A stretch of DNA of 64,000 bases from Schizochytrium sp. TIO01 (Eukaryota; Sar; Bigyra; Thraustochytrida; Thraustochytriidae), in the NCBI GenBank assembly GCA_004764695.1, contig SMSO01000033.1, positions 635,001 to 699,000 of the forward strand, read 5' to 3'. The translations under genes were made by a program, and so were the position numbers. Positions within the stretch are counted from its first letter, which is position 1. Each line of letters opens with the position of its first letter. Shown in pieces: positions 18,782 to 29,568 of this stretch. The notes below the pieces were generated by a model. That model ran no database searches. It was not told the origin of the DNA and saw nothing but the letters and a program-made list of their open reading frames with translations.

Positions 18782-19721
18782 CTTGAGCGCCGCTGGATGG
18801 ATCGGTGGGTGGAAAAGTTGTTAGGACAGGCAAGGATATCGACACCCGCAAGAGCACGCCGTTCAGCGGCGAAGCGGGTCAAGTCCCGCCGAAGTTGGGG
18901 GTCGCCACGGGGCTCGATCGCTCGCGGCGGGTGCGGAGACGACGCGGGGTCGCGCGCCTGGCCGCACGGAGATGCGCTGCGGCTGCAGTTATGCTGATGA
19001 ACGAAAACATTTTATTTTAATTTATTTTTATTTTTATTATTTATTTTATTTTTAAAAGAGTTAAAAGAAATACTTATCATGATGTAATCTCAGGGTTCTT
19101 TCTTTATCGGCCTACTACCCGCCTTCTAGGTATCCCTATAGCAGACGGCACAGTCTTTAATTCTCGTTCCTATTCTTCTTACTTTCATTTATCTTTAGAC
19201 TCGCGTACCCATTGTAATAAAACAAAATAGAAAACAGAATGAAAGTGGAAATGAAAGAAATACTGGTAAATAAAAAATAACAAAGCCAAACCGTGGCCTC
19301 GAACAGTGAATGCGGCATTGTCCCAAAGATCGACGCCTTTCTCAAGCTTGCCATTGGTCTCCACGGGCTCGGGCACCGGTCGATCGGCATGATCGAATGT
19401 GGCACAGAGCTTGAACTCGAAGAGATCGCAACGAGCTAGTTTCACAAGATCAACGACTCGGGTTGGATGAAGTTAGCACTTAGTCACTGCTAATTGGCTG
19501 CTAGCTAATCATTATCCATCCGACTGGTAATGTGTATGATCAAATAATAGATCATCGAGCGCTGGGCACCTTGAGCGATCTGGAGATCTACGATTTCGAG
19601 ATCCACGCGCTGCGGAGCAAGTGCCAGTTGTAGAATTTCGAGGCTTCACCATGCCGCGAGTTATGTCCTTCCGCCCGATGTCTTACCCAAGTTGACGCGA
19701 AAGGATTGATGCTGAGATTAC

Positions 19722-19995
19722 ATGACATTGCATTGCATCGCATTGCATCGCTTTGCATCGCGTTGCATTGCATTCCATTACTTTGCATCGCATTGCATCG
19801 CTTTGCATCGCATTGCATTGCATTCCATTACTTTGCATTGAATTGCATAGCATATCACTACATAGCATTCCATTGCATTGCATTCCATTACTTTGCATTG
19901 AATTGCATAGCATATCACTACATAGCATTCCATTGCAATGCATTCCATTGTATTGCATTGCATTGCACTACATTGCACTACATTGCATTGTCCTG
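19722..19995. repeat. GCATT-type pentanucleotide minisatellite with internal 60-bp duplication
   Basis: About 270 bp built from variants of CATTGCATCG, CATTC and CACTA units. A longer block of about 60 bp, with the phrase TTGAATTGCATAGCATATCA, occurs twice in tandem, near 19822-19881 and 19882-19941. The array is open in several frames on both strands and yields periodic Ile/Cys/His and Met/Gln/Cys peptides, which I take as artefacts. Confidence 0.95.
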
Positions 19996-20042
19996 CATTC
20001 GTTGCATACCCGTGAATTGTAATGCCGTGCCGTGAACTGTGA

Positions 20043-20279
20043 GTGAGTCAATCCTTCAAGCGGGTTTTGGATGAATCCACCCATCCCACCGAGAGAAAGC
20101 TCACAAAGTTCCGCAAGCATCGGCGTTTGGAGTTCCCATCCATCGACGCAAAGGCAAATGAAATGTTCTGGACCCGAAGCGAGATTCTTACACGCTGGAT
20201 GATGGATGACTTTGATGACTTGGCTCCAAGTTTTAATCACTTACTCAGTAGCCTTCGCACCCCCACCATGAACAAATGA
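20043..20279 (+). other. Open fragment with protein-like C-terminus, possible exon or relic
   Basis: 79 codons ending at a TGA at 20277, with no in-frame ATG at the beginning (it opens at GTG). It has a basic lead, then a helical section around FPSIDAKANEMFWTRSEI and ending in TPTMNK. It follows the GCATT minisatellite directly. It could be the last exon of a lost or spliced gene. The complementary strand is also open, which weakens the case. Confidence 0.2.
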
Positions 20280-21360
20280 AATAAACGCATCGATCTACGA
20301 ACCACTCGGCTTTTCGCAAAGCTCACAAAGCGCTGATTTGGTGATAGGTGGGAGGTAAACGCGACTTGCGAGGGCGTGAAGAAGGCAAGAACCAACCAAC
20401 GCAATCGAGCCATGGTTTGCATTCTGTTGTGCGCCATATCTTCTGCTGTCTTAAAAGTGAACTTGGCTGGCTTTCCAAGAAGGGCCAATAGGCGCGGGCG
20501 GTTGGCCAATAGTGGAGCGGATGGGTCTACAGTAGAGAATAGGGCCCCACACTATAGAGAATACAGCTTGCAAGTAGAGTAAACCAGAGAACCGATGGGA
20601 GGCGAGCTCCTAGCAGGAGCAGTAGCGAAAGCGGTAGGAGGCGGAGAAGGAGACGATGAGGATACTACTACTGGTACCTTCTGCGATGATACTACAACTA
20701 CTAAGGGTTCTTCCTTCGAGATGGAAAGCAAGCTGTGAAATGAAATGAGTGGGATCAAAATGCCCATAATTGCAGAGGAGGTATCGTATCCGCAGTCACC
20801 TTATCCCCATTTGATGGGCGGCGCTTTGCTTCGTGATCTGGCACGAAGAAAAGATTATTGACGCGACGAAAGCTGAGGCAAAAGAAGAATTTTTTTGGTG
20901 AAAAGAATCTTTTCCCCAATTATTATTTTTCTTGGAAAAGTGATTTCTTTTTACAAAGATCAAAGGTCAGGTTGGGAGGAGAGAACGATGATGATCACAT
21001 GGACCATCGGCCTTAGTGCTCTACACTTATCCACCATTTGCCGCGAAATTAGAACTTGTAGGCTTCGAGGATTTTACGAATCTGAAATACGTAATTGCCC
21101 AAAGTTCGCTTCGAATGATGAGGAAGTTTTGTTATTATCAAACTATCAAACAGAAAGAGCTTGATAAGAAACACAGTTTCTACTGGGTGAACTAAAACAA
21201 AAACCTTCAGGTTTCGAGTTCATCCAGAACTTGAGATCTTGGCAAAAACCAACTGCACCACACGTATTCTAACCTATCGCTCATCCTAATTACTCGGTGG
21301 TACCTTCCACGGCATTGTGTTATTTGAATAGACATTTATGGATTTCATTATCGACTCTGG

Positions 21361-21443
21361 TTTTTGTTTTGTTTTGTTTTGTTTTAAAGTTTATTTTAAA
21401 GTAATAAATAAATAATTACAATAACAATAATATTATTATGTCT

Positions 21444-21527
<84 letters not shown>
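21361..21527. repeat. GTTTT array followed by long ATTT array
   Basis: Five GTTTT units at about 21361-21386, then an AT-rich link, then about 20 perfect ATTT units at 21443-21527. Simple-sequence DNA with no coding signal. Confidence 0.95.
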
Positions 21528-21528
<1 letters not shown>

Positions 21529-23360
21529 AAGGAAGTAAATAATAATAGAAAAAACCTTTCAAGCAATTCTTTGGTGCCATGAAAAATACTTTTGCTCTGC
21601 AATTCACGGGATCGGGCCGATGCCCTTCGGCGAGGTCCCTCGCTCTCTGAGCTGTCATTGAAGGCCTCGCAAGGAGCACTCCTCCACCACCTGATCATCT
21701 CGATTCGTATCAATATTTGAGGATATCTAGCTAGGGCCCTGAGAAGCCTCGCTTGAGGAGCGACACGAAGCGAAGGAGCAGCATAAACCACGGTACGATC
21801 GCAATGTGGGCCGGTAATGCGGCGTTCTACTGCGCGGAAAATGAGAAAGATAAATAGAACATAACTCTAACATAGTGAAGAATACCACTTTTAATCTACT
21901 TCTAAAAGAGCTATAATCCACTGGTGCGGTCTCAAGAGAGACGACGAGGATGGGCTGGGGCCTTTAAATTTTGATTATAAATATATATACGTATATGTTT
22001 ATTTATTTATTAAAGCGTATATGAAAAGAAAAGCAAAAAATTAATGAATATGCGGTAGATATGCACAATGTCCGTAGAAAACCCGTGGCCAGCGATGACT
22101 TAGCCGAGGTATGAAATGGCATAGACGACTAGCATAGAAAACGAAAAGCAGAAAGCAGAAAGCACGACAGTTTTAGTTATGAGTAAGTTAAGTTTGAAAA
22201 GAAAAAGGGAAAAAAGGGATTGTAAGGGTGGACAAACCAGTAAAAGGTCAATGATGAGAAATTGAAATTTTGTGAAATCTCGGATACTTTGCTTGAAAAG
22301 CCAATCATCACGTGGCTAGTTTCAAAAAATTAGCCACGCGATTAGATCTTGAAGAAAACTAGTTCTTGTGGGATGTCTTTTATAAATGGTTGATTCTGGG
22401 CTTGCTCTGTTTTCTAAAATTGAAGTAAGTAAAAGTGATGTTCACTTGGTTATGCTTACAGCAGATCCCTCACGTTTTGGACGGAGGAGAAAAAGCAATC
22501 AAGCTTAATCTTAGCATGACACAATATCTATTTGAAATTTGATGTGATGTGTTGTTATGTTTTGCGTATGCTTGATGCAACTATGTGGCAAAGTGCATGG
22601 ATAAACCTGAGCGCATTTCTGCATAAGGCTAACCCAAAACACTTTGCAAAAGCCGAAAATTGGTAAACAGAATCGAGTAGCAAAACATCATTTTTCAGTG
22701 TAGAAACCCTGTTCAAATGCACGCGCTAGGTTATGAAAGTATTAAGTCGCAACTACGCCGGTATTGCAAGGCTAAATGGACCATTCGTTTTTCAGGTGCG
22801 TAATTTACTTTTCTTTTTTCTTTTTTCTTTTTTAAGTTAATACTAATACCTTGTAGTTATTTCTGCTTGAAAGAAATTAAAATATGCCAGCGAATGAGCT
22901 TTCTCCGCCCCTCTGTGCGTCTCAAAGACTAGAGGGGGAAATCGTCACTGTCACTACAGAACCCATGCGTGGTATTTGTGTGGAAATGCACCTCGAGCGC
23001 ACAGCCGGTACTTCCAGCTGATTGGCCAAAGAACAATTAGAAAATTTATTAATTGTCTTTTGAAATACAATCTTTGAAATGAAGGTCATCACTTTGACTC
23101 GTTAGTCTGAGTGGTGCTTCACTAACTGCTTTATACACTTGGTACCTTTGCGGTTTTCTTCGGTTGAGGCTAATAAAAAATAGCACAATAAAACGTGCCC
23201 GTTAAACACCATAAAAATGTCATTCGTCGTGAGTTTAAACGGTGTATCATGGTAGATAGATTTTAATTGAGATCTTACATGTTGTGGCATAGGGCTGAAA
23301 TATACCATGCAATACAGTTATTTTAGTCTTTTGCACACATTGAATCACAAAACAAATGCT

Positions 23361-24347
23361 TTAGTTGAAGTGCCAAGGCCCCTGGTCAAGGAGTGGCGAG
23401 CCAGTAAGGCTTGCTGTGAAGAGTGCTGCGCCACTGACAGCACAAGTAACACTAGCCACTAGCCAGCCTTGTGTTGTGAAGGCAAGAAAATCAAGACTTT
23501 GTGCATATGAACGATTCCCAACAAATACAGTAGTACCATCGTCGAGGGGCCTGATTATGTATCCTCCAGAGGATAAATCCCTTCGAACAACGCCAAAGGC
23601 CCAAATCTGTGCGTTCAAAGGTAAAATCTTCTCCCGGCTTCGAAATCCAACTGTACGTGGGTTGCTGTCGGACGCCGGTTCTGAAAAAATTTCTGTTGAG
23701 GTATCCATGTAAACGAATGAGCGTCCATCTGTTAGTGGGATTCCATGCAAATCAAGCGCTAATCTTGGCGAGCTACGCGACTCGGCAAGCTCTATAATCT
23801 CAAGCTGGTCTCCATCACGTTCTACAAGGACCTCATCAAGAGTCCTTTTTGCATTCGCTGTTGCTGCAGATTGTCCCAACCCAGCATGACCTTGCTCTGA
23901 TCTTTTTGAGGGCTTGCCCGCGGCATCTTTCGATCTTGCATCAAAAGAGTGGCTGTTATCGAAACCTCTTCCGCATGCCTGGCATGGAATCTCACTATCA
24001 CCTTTAGAACTCTTGAAGAAATTCTGGGCCTTGGGGCTCTTTGCCTCCACGAGTCGAACTTTATCCACTAAGAATGCCAAGCATGGTCTACCTGAAAGCT
24101 TTCCGACGAGATCGAAACTGCTACTACCTGTATGACCGCTTGCACTCCCGCTTCCATGGCCTGTGCCTTGAACAATTCTTAGTGCGCCCACATCTGCAAG
24201 GGCGATGTCATCAGCACTCTTAACGCCATGCGAGGCAGCCTCCACAAAGACACGCTGGCGACGCCTTGAGCGAAGATGAGCAGAGAAACAGAACCAAGCA
24301 GCCAGCCCCAGGCTGATACCAGCGCAGAAGGCAACGCGTTCGCTCAT
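23361..24347 (-). CDS. GIDE-domain membrane protein (MUL1/SP1-like) lacking a RING
   Basis: A 328-residue protein from ATG 24347; the longer frame opens only at a TTG. Residues 5-22 are a hydrophobic helix followed by RSRRRQR. A region resembling the GIDE/BAM domain of mitochondrial or plastid outer-membrane E3 ligases (MUL1/MAPL, SP1) is spread over about 50-275: an IVQG strand near 55, a CLAFLVDKVRLVEAK strand near 90, and SREKILPLNAQIWAFGVV with a following GGYIIRP strand near 235-265. A second hydrophobic helix lies at about 287-308. In MUL1 a cytosolic RING finger follows the second helix; here the protein ends about 15 residues later, so no ligase domain exists. A lone CQACG pair near residue 123 is not a RING. 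It may be a regulatory or scaffold paralogue. It is divergent from the ankyrin gene. Confidence 0.72.
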   Translation of the reverse strand: MSERVAFCAGISLGLAAWFCFSAHLRSRRRQRVFVEAASHGVKSADDIALADVGALRIVQGTGHGSGSASGHTGSSSFDLVGKLSGRPCLAFLVDKVRLVEAKSPKAQNFFKSSKGDSEIPCQACGRGFDNSHSFDARSKDAAGKPSKRSEQGHAGLGQSAATANAKRTLDEVLVERDGDQLEIIELAESRSSPRLALDLHGIPLTDGRSFVYMDTSTEIFSEPASDSNPRTVGFRSREKILPLNAQIWAFGVVRRDLSSGGYIIRPLDDGTTVFVGNRSYAQSLDFLAFTTQGWLVASVTCAVSGAALFTASLTGSPLLDQGPWHFN

Positions 24348-25172
24348 AGGAAGGAACTTTGATTGTAGAACAGGTTTTGCTGTTGACAAAGATATATTTG
24401 GCTGTCAATGAACTCATTGTAAATAAAATGATACTCCTACCAGGTATGACCGATTCAAGTGCATGTGCATTTATGTGCTTTCTGTAGTGACAGTGATCAT
24501 TCTATCAAAGAGGTTGCCAAACAAATGGGCCTTTAGCCCTAACTGTTGAGACTTTGACTGCCCGGATATCATACTTGGTCTTCCGCTCCGTACTCTTGAA
24601 GCTCATGTCGAATGATCTGTCCTTGTTCTTTTTCAATACAAATAATAATAACAACCAAATGTCATTCTAATTTTATGGTAAACCATGAAAGCAATTACGC
24701 CAGGGCAGGACAGTCTTTAAGTCGCCTCTACAGGACATCTGCTTCTTTCATACGCCATCATTGATTCCCAAGATTTATTGAATGCCTTTTTTAAAGCATC
24801 GATTGTGTATTTATTTGATTAAGCCAATATAAATAATAATATTAAGCTTTTCTAGTTTAAACTTAAGGAAGATCTTTATCAATTTACTTAAAACAAATGT
24901 CAACTAGCTATCAGGATTCGTGATACCTGGGACAAAGTTTTTAATTTTAAAAGATAGAATTTAACTTTCTTTAAATGAATATATCCGTTATGGCTTGATG
25001 TCAACTAAAGCTCAATAAGTGGTGAACTTGGGTTAGTTAGTATCATCCCAAATATTCTTCTCTATTTACCTTACACGATACATTCCTTCGCACTCTCTAC
25101 TAGACCACAATTAATTGTATTCATGCACCGCCGTGTTGTCAATATTGGTGATCTTTCAGTCGAGTTGGCAGC
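24348..25172. promoter_or_regulatory. Divergent AT-rich promoter region
   Basis: 825 bp between the starts of the GIDE gene (minus) and the ankyrin gene (plus). It must hold both promoters. No specific motif is recognisable. Confidence 0.4.
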
Positions 25173-26663
25173 ATGAAGAACTCTCAAGGTGGCAGTGTGG
25201 CGCAGTCCTTCAAGCATAGACGCAAACCAGCTCCCCAAAGCGGAGCTGCAAGAGCTTCAGCACCTTCAAAGCCGAACTTTGCTCCTTCTGAGTCTGCATT
25301 AGAGAAGCGGCTCGCCGAACTTGAGCGAGAAGGTCGCACTGCTGACGAAGAGGCTATACTGAAGGCAAAACTCGAGCTGCGCAGTGTTCAGGCAGGTGTC
25401 TGGCATCTCTTGAATGTTCTCATTCCTGGTCGTGTGTTTGTAGTTGCGCTTCGGGAGCCAAAGATAAGAGAAGTCTACATTGCGTTGGACTCAGTGTTGA
25501 CTGGTATTAAGAGAGATCGCGAGGCACAAGTGAAGCAGAAAGAAAACACCTCCTCTCCCCCAAACCTGCGGGGCAAGTCAAAGAAAATTGCAAAAGAGAG
25601 TAGAATACTAAACTCATCTTCTGCTCTTTCTTCAGGAAAATTTGAGAAAGTCCCAACTGAAGCACTTGTGGAGGGAAAATCTGACGATGCCAATTCTGAA
25701 GATCCGGATGAACCACTCGAAAAGTTGGAAGGCACAGAAGAAAGCGCCAAACTATCTGGAGCCGGCTATACAATTCGTGATCTCGATCACTCACAAATTT
25801 TAATTGCTCACGGCAGTAAACAGTATAACCTTGTACAAGCAGCTGCCCTAGCTGGTCATGGAATTGCCTTGACTGAGTTTGCACGTGATCAAAACCTCCA
25901 AACACTATTTACATCATCCAGCCCAACTCCCTTGCGAATCGCGATTGTCAAGCTCGCCGAAGCAGCACAAGATGGCAAAGTAGAGCTTGGCAAGGTATAC
26001 GAGGCTGCGGCGCTTGCCTGTCTTGATGTTCTGTTAAATACAGACCAAAGCTCAACGCATAGTGAAAATATTTGGTCACAAAGCGAAATCTGTCAGGGAG
26101 CAAACGAAGATGATAGCTTTGCAGATTCTCAAGAATCAATGCTCGTGCTTGCCGCCCAAGCAGGGTCCGAGAGACTTTGCAGAACTCTTTGTGAACAAGG
26201 TGCGTTTTTAGAAGCCCTGGCAGTCTTTAAGGCTGTTGAAAATGGACAATTTGCTGCAGCAGACTGGCTCTTAAGACACATTGCTATAAATGGGTCACCT
26301 GAGGAGTCTCAGTTTGCCCAACAAACAATTGTTCATGTAATAGTTGAAAGCGCTGCTAACGGCACTCTTCAAATGCACCATTACAACAAACTTATGGACA
26401 CTATCACGGAGCTTTGTATACCTGTGACAGTTTACAATTATCTCGGTAGGACCCCTCTTCATGTGGCGTGCATTGAGCAGAGCGTAGATCCCATTGCAGT
26501 CGACTTATTAGCAAGAGGAGCGGACCCCTCGGCCATAGATGCATATGGGCGCACACCAGAGATGTACCTCTCCCGCCTTGATAATGGTGCATTAATAAGC
26601 ATGTTTAGTTTTTATGCGCATAACGATGCATCTGCATTTCGAGTGTTAGCCCCTTCTATTTGA
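25173..26663 (+). CDS. Ankyrin-repeat protein
   Basis: 496 residues from ATG 25173. The first 30 residues are basic and disordered, followed by a charged helix (about 40-75) and a short conserved-looking segment with VLIPGRVFVVALREPK near 85. Residues 110-200 are Lys/Ser/Glu-rich linker. From about 285 to 490 the protein is helical. The last part shows a clear ankyrin unit, GRTPLHVACIE near residue 430, followed by DLLARGADPSAIDAYGRTP, the start of a second unit. Degenerate units precede it (LVLAAQAGSERLCRTLCEQG near 328, then VENGQFAAADWLLRH). Such domains serve protein-protein contact; no catalytic motif is seen. It converges with IFT52 at 383 bp. The specific role is unknown. Confidence 0.82.
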   Translation: MKNSQGGSVAQSFKHRRKPAPQSGAARASAPSKPNFAPSESALEKRLAELEREGRTADEEAILKAKLELRSVQAGVWHLLNVLIPGRVFVVALREPKIREVYIALDSVLTGIKRDREAQVKQKENTSSPPNLRGKSKKIAKESRILNSSSALSSGKFEKVPTEALVEGKSDDANSEDPDEPLEKLEGTEESAKLSGAGYTIRDLDHSQILIAHGSKQYNLVQAAALAGHGIALTEFARDQNLQTLFTSSSPTPLRIAIVKLAEAAQDGKVELGKVYEAAALACLDVLLNTDQSSTHSENIWSQSEICQGANEDDSFADSQESMLVLAAQAGSERLCRTLCEQGAFLEALAVFKAVENGQFAAADWLLRHIAINGSPEESQFAQQTIVHVIVESAANGTLQMHHYNKLMDTITELCIPVTVYNYLGRTPLHVACIEQSVDPIAVDLLARGADPSAIDAYGRTPEMYLSRLDNGALISMFSFYAHNDASAFRVLAPSI

Positions 26664-27046
26664 TTATGTCACAGGATCTTATGACTGTGATATGCTTAGC
26701 TGCAAAAGGATGAATGAAGCTACAAGTATTATATCCCGTGATGATGTTTTAGTTATCAACCAGGTAGCTTACTTGGCTTCACCTGGTGATAATTTTAACC
26801 TATAAAGAGTATATTTGATTTTGGAATTGGAAATTAGACAAACGAATAGAACCTAAGTAGAAAAGGTTTCTTTTGATCACAGTACATAAAACTCTCCCAT
26901 CGCATAGAAATGAGAACATGCACAGAAGTAGAAATATGCACACCACAATCATGCTTTAATTGGTTGTAGTTTTAGTAGAATCTTAGTTTTAAAAAAAGGA
27001 AAAGAAGAGTAGTGGACAAGTAGGACGAAATAAAGATTTTTCAAAT
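26664..27046. other. Convergent 3' spacer
   Basis: 383 bp between the stops of the ankyrin gene and IFT52. AT-rich, presumably holding both polyadenylation regions. Nothing else is seen. Confidence 0.5.
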
Positions 27047-28642
27047 TCACTCCTTTGATTCCTTGTACTCATTGTATGCATGGTTGGAAAGTGCAAATGT
27101 CTCCTCCTCATCTTCGATTTCGTCGCGAAGCTTCACTATATTTGAGCGATCGCTACCCATGAACGAGTTTCGAAATGAAGAGTTAGCTTGCACAGCGTCA
27201 TTCTCGCCATTGCCAAGGCGTAACGCAGCCGACGGCTCGTCTTGGTTAAGTTTTTTGTAGCGAACAAGTTCACGAAGCATAAAGTCGAGAATCTGTTTTG
27301 CACCATGTTCGCCTTTTAGATGTTCTGGATCCACACCCATTTCGCGGACAACGCCAAGAATTTCGCCACTCTCGCGGACAAAGTATTCAAGATCGTCATC
27401 GTCGCATTTGTTGGTCAGCTGCGCCAGTCGGAGGCGCTCTGATGCAAAGTGTTCGTCTAGATCAAATTGGTCAAGTGCTGGCGGGGGCGGCTCACGCATG
27501 GCTGGGACAAATACCGCAGGAACTAAAGGCGGTAACGGTGCCTCGAACTGAGGCGGAATTAGCGTCAATGGCTCGTGCTTTACACCCAACGTCTTGTACA
27601 AATTCACAGCTTCAGGAATAAGATGGGTATCAAATTTAAAGACATCATCTGTGAAGAGCTCCGTGAAGTCTTGAGGCAACGGATCACCCTCTTGCAGGCA
27701 AGACCGCAGCCGCTCAGCGAGTGCTTCAGTGTTTGGAATATGGTGATAGTCGCTGACATCAGGATCCTCGGCATCCGCATGGTCCCAAACAACGCCACTC
27801 TCACCAAGTAACCATTTGCACATCACATCAAAAATTTTCTCGTTTTCTTCTGAGTTGATCCAATCATCCGAAAACATTTCTACCGAGCCAACAACACCAA
27901 TGCGGCCAGCATCCTTTTTCTCCCACGTTGGTGAACCACTGGTTTGAGCACATGCAACAATTGGTCGGTTCAATGGATACGAGATGTGACCTGAAGAGAG
28001 CAAGGCAACCGCAGGTTTTTGAACATTGAGCGTGCTGCCGTATGGGTAAACAAACTCAAGTCCGCCATTGTCCTTGGTGTTTTCGTCTCGTTTCTTCATT
28101 TTCATAGCAGATTGTTTCGCGCGACGTTTCTCTGATTTTCCGCCCTCACGTTTACTAAAAGACTTGGTCCCCTCAATCATGCCACGGTTCAACACACCAT
28201 TCCCAATGAAAACCTCCTTTGGGTGAAGATATTTATAATATACAGTGCGCGCAACACTGTCGTTGTTAAATGAGATACCAAATTCCTCAAGCAGAAAGTT
28301 TATATTGGTTGAGTATTTCTCCTCTCCACCCTCACCAAGCATGAACAGAGCAGAACCACCTGCCTCAAGGTACTCCTTCATAATCTTAAATTCTGCAGCA
28401 GAGAACTTCTCGCGAGGACCACCAAAAATTACAAGAGAAGCCTCGTTCAAACGCTCCCGTGTCAAGGGGTCTTTGTTCACTTCCACCTTGAAGTTATTCC
28501 GCAGCCTTCGATGCAGGCGCTTAAAGCCATTGTTGCCATGGTGAGTCTCACGCTTTGATGCATCAAGAAGAATAAGTTTTGAACTCGCTCCCCCAACAGG
28601 AGCTCCTGCCGCTGCTGCAGGTGTCAATGCTGAAGAACTCAT
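27047..28642 (-). CDS. IFT52: Intraflagellar transport protein 52
   Basis: Core subunit of the IFT-B1 complex, needed to build and maintain cilia and flagella. The 531-residue protein starts at ATG 28642; six further codons upstream open only at a TTG. The N-terminal GIFT domain is clear: ILLDASKRETH near residue 25, NKDPLTRERLNEASLVIFGG near 52, then EYLEAGGSALFMLGEGGE, NINFLLEEFGISFNNDSVAR and YYKYLHPKEVFIGNGVLNRG. The typical IFT52 C-terminal part with GVKHEPLTLIPPQFE and the helical IFT-B binding tail follows. It is longer than the usual about 430-440 residues, owing to a Lys-rich insert of about 40 residues after residue 160 and an extended C-terminus. Its presence implies a flagellate stage. 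The upstream gene is divergent. Confidence 0.95.
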   Translation of the reverse strand: MSSSALTPAAAAGAPVGGASSKLILLDASKRETHHGNNGFKRLHRRLRNNFKVEVNKDPLTRERLNEASLVIFGGPREKFSAAEFKIMKEYLEAGGSALFMLGEGGEEKYSTNINFLLEEFGISFNNDSVARTVYYKYLHPKEVFIGNGVLNRGMIEGTKSFSKREGGKSEKRRAKQSAMKMKKRDENTKDNGGLEFVYPYGSTLNVQKPAVALLSSGHISYPLNRPIVACAQTSGSPTWEKKDAGRIGVVGSVEMFSDDWINSEENEKIFDVMCKWLLGESGVVWDHADAEDPDVSDYHHIPNTEALAERLRSCLQEGDPLPQDFTELFTDDVFKFDTHLIPEAVNLYKTLGVKHEPLTLIPPQFEAPLPPLVPAVFVPAMREPPPPALDQFDLDEHFASERLRLAQLTNKCDDDDLEYFVRESGEILGVVREMGVDPEHLKGEHGAKQILDFMLRELVRYKKLNQDEPSAALRLGNGENDAVQANSSFRNSFMGSDRSNIVKLRDEIEDEEETFALSNHAYNEYKESKE

Positions 28643-29568
28643 TGCAACGATTGTCAACAAGCCGTGCTTCTCGACTTGATTGTTTCCCTTGCCTCACAAA
28701 TGGGCACTGGCAAGTTGACGAGCTGGAAAACCCTGAATGCACGAAGCGTAAATAGCTAAGACAATATCAAGCGCTGGAAAGAGACGCAGCACAGCTTCTG
28801 CTGTACCACGACTTCAGCACTCAAGGTCTCCCGCTCAAACGGTTGTATACCCACGTTTGCAGAAACACCAGCTTGCTATTATACAAGCTTTGAAAGCTCT
28901 TTCGTACTGATATATATGCTCCTGCTTTCCAGCACCTGTTATTAATTCATTCGTAAAATATACGGGTATCAATTCATTCAGACACTGACTGGGCTCGTAA
29001 CGGTAAACCCGGTTATGAGTTCTATGTTAGCTTAGCTGCTGGATTAGAAATGGTAAAGTTTTATGTTTTATGTAACTTAAAGGTTACGTATTTTGCGGTT
29101 ATCATTCCCAGGAATCCGTTCTCAAGAGTTTTTGCGAACGAGTGCGCCAATATGTGTAGAACGGTGGATATATAAAGGCTCTATCATAGTGGATAGGTAC
29201 AACTCGATTAAAATGAAAATATATAAGCTTGGCTTCGAAAAAGACTTTACAATTGCTTGCAAGCAAGACCTTTAGCTCTTTGTTGCTTTGGTTTGAGCGC
29301 GAGAGTGCTCTACAAATGCACGTTGCCTGAATGAGCCAGTACGGCAATAATAAGACATAAACGGGCAGCCCCTAGCGCCGAAAGTAGTGCACATTATTTT
29401 CATCAGGTAATAGTCAGTAGTGCTAGAGTTTTGTTGCTGAAGGTGCCGAGGAACACAGACGATACAGATACAGTGTATTCAAAGCATCCTTCAAAGACTC
29501 CACATTATCAGCACTGATTGATCTCAAAGTTGGCAAATATCAACTGCAATAGTACTGAAAACACGACA
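28643..29568. promoter_or_regulatory. Divergent promoter region of IFT52 and the coiled-coil gene
   Basis: 926 bp between two starts on opposite strands. The right partner looks cytoskeletal, so co-regulation with IFT52 during flagellum assembly is conceivable, but no shared motif was identified. Confidence 0.35.

Larger units (their letters stand above)
18782..23360. other. 4.5-kb repeat-rich spacer
   Basis: No intact gene. Contents in order: AT-rich run at 19010-19065; a minus-strand open fragment at 19185-19445 of doubtful status; GCATT minisatellite at 19722-19995; a plus-strand open fragment at 20043-20279; GTTTT and ATTT arrays at 21361-21527; then AT-rich text without signal to 23360. 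Confidence 0.55.

Noticed and set aside
19185-19445. Minus-strand frame with strand-like peptide near its beginning
   Set aside because: Second half is AT-rich noise; the first 50 codons might be a relic but there is no supporting neighbour segment.
19753-20022. Cys/Ile/His-periodic reading frames in the minisatellite
   Set aside because: Pure by-product of the pentanucleotide repeat, open on both strands.
21443-21527. ATTT array as a possible telomere or centromere repeat
   Set aside because: Simple tetranucleotide slippage product, far too short, and internal to gene-bearing DNA.
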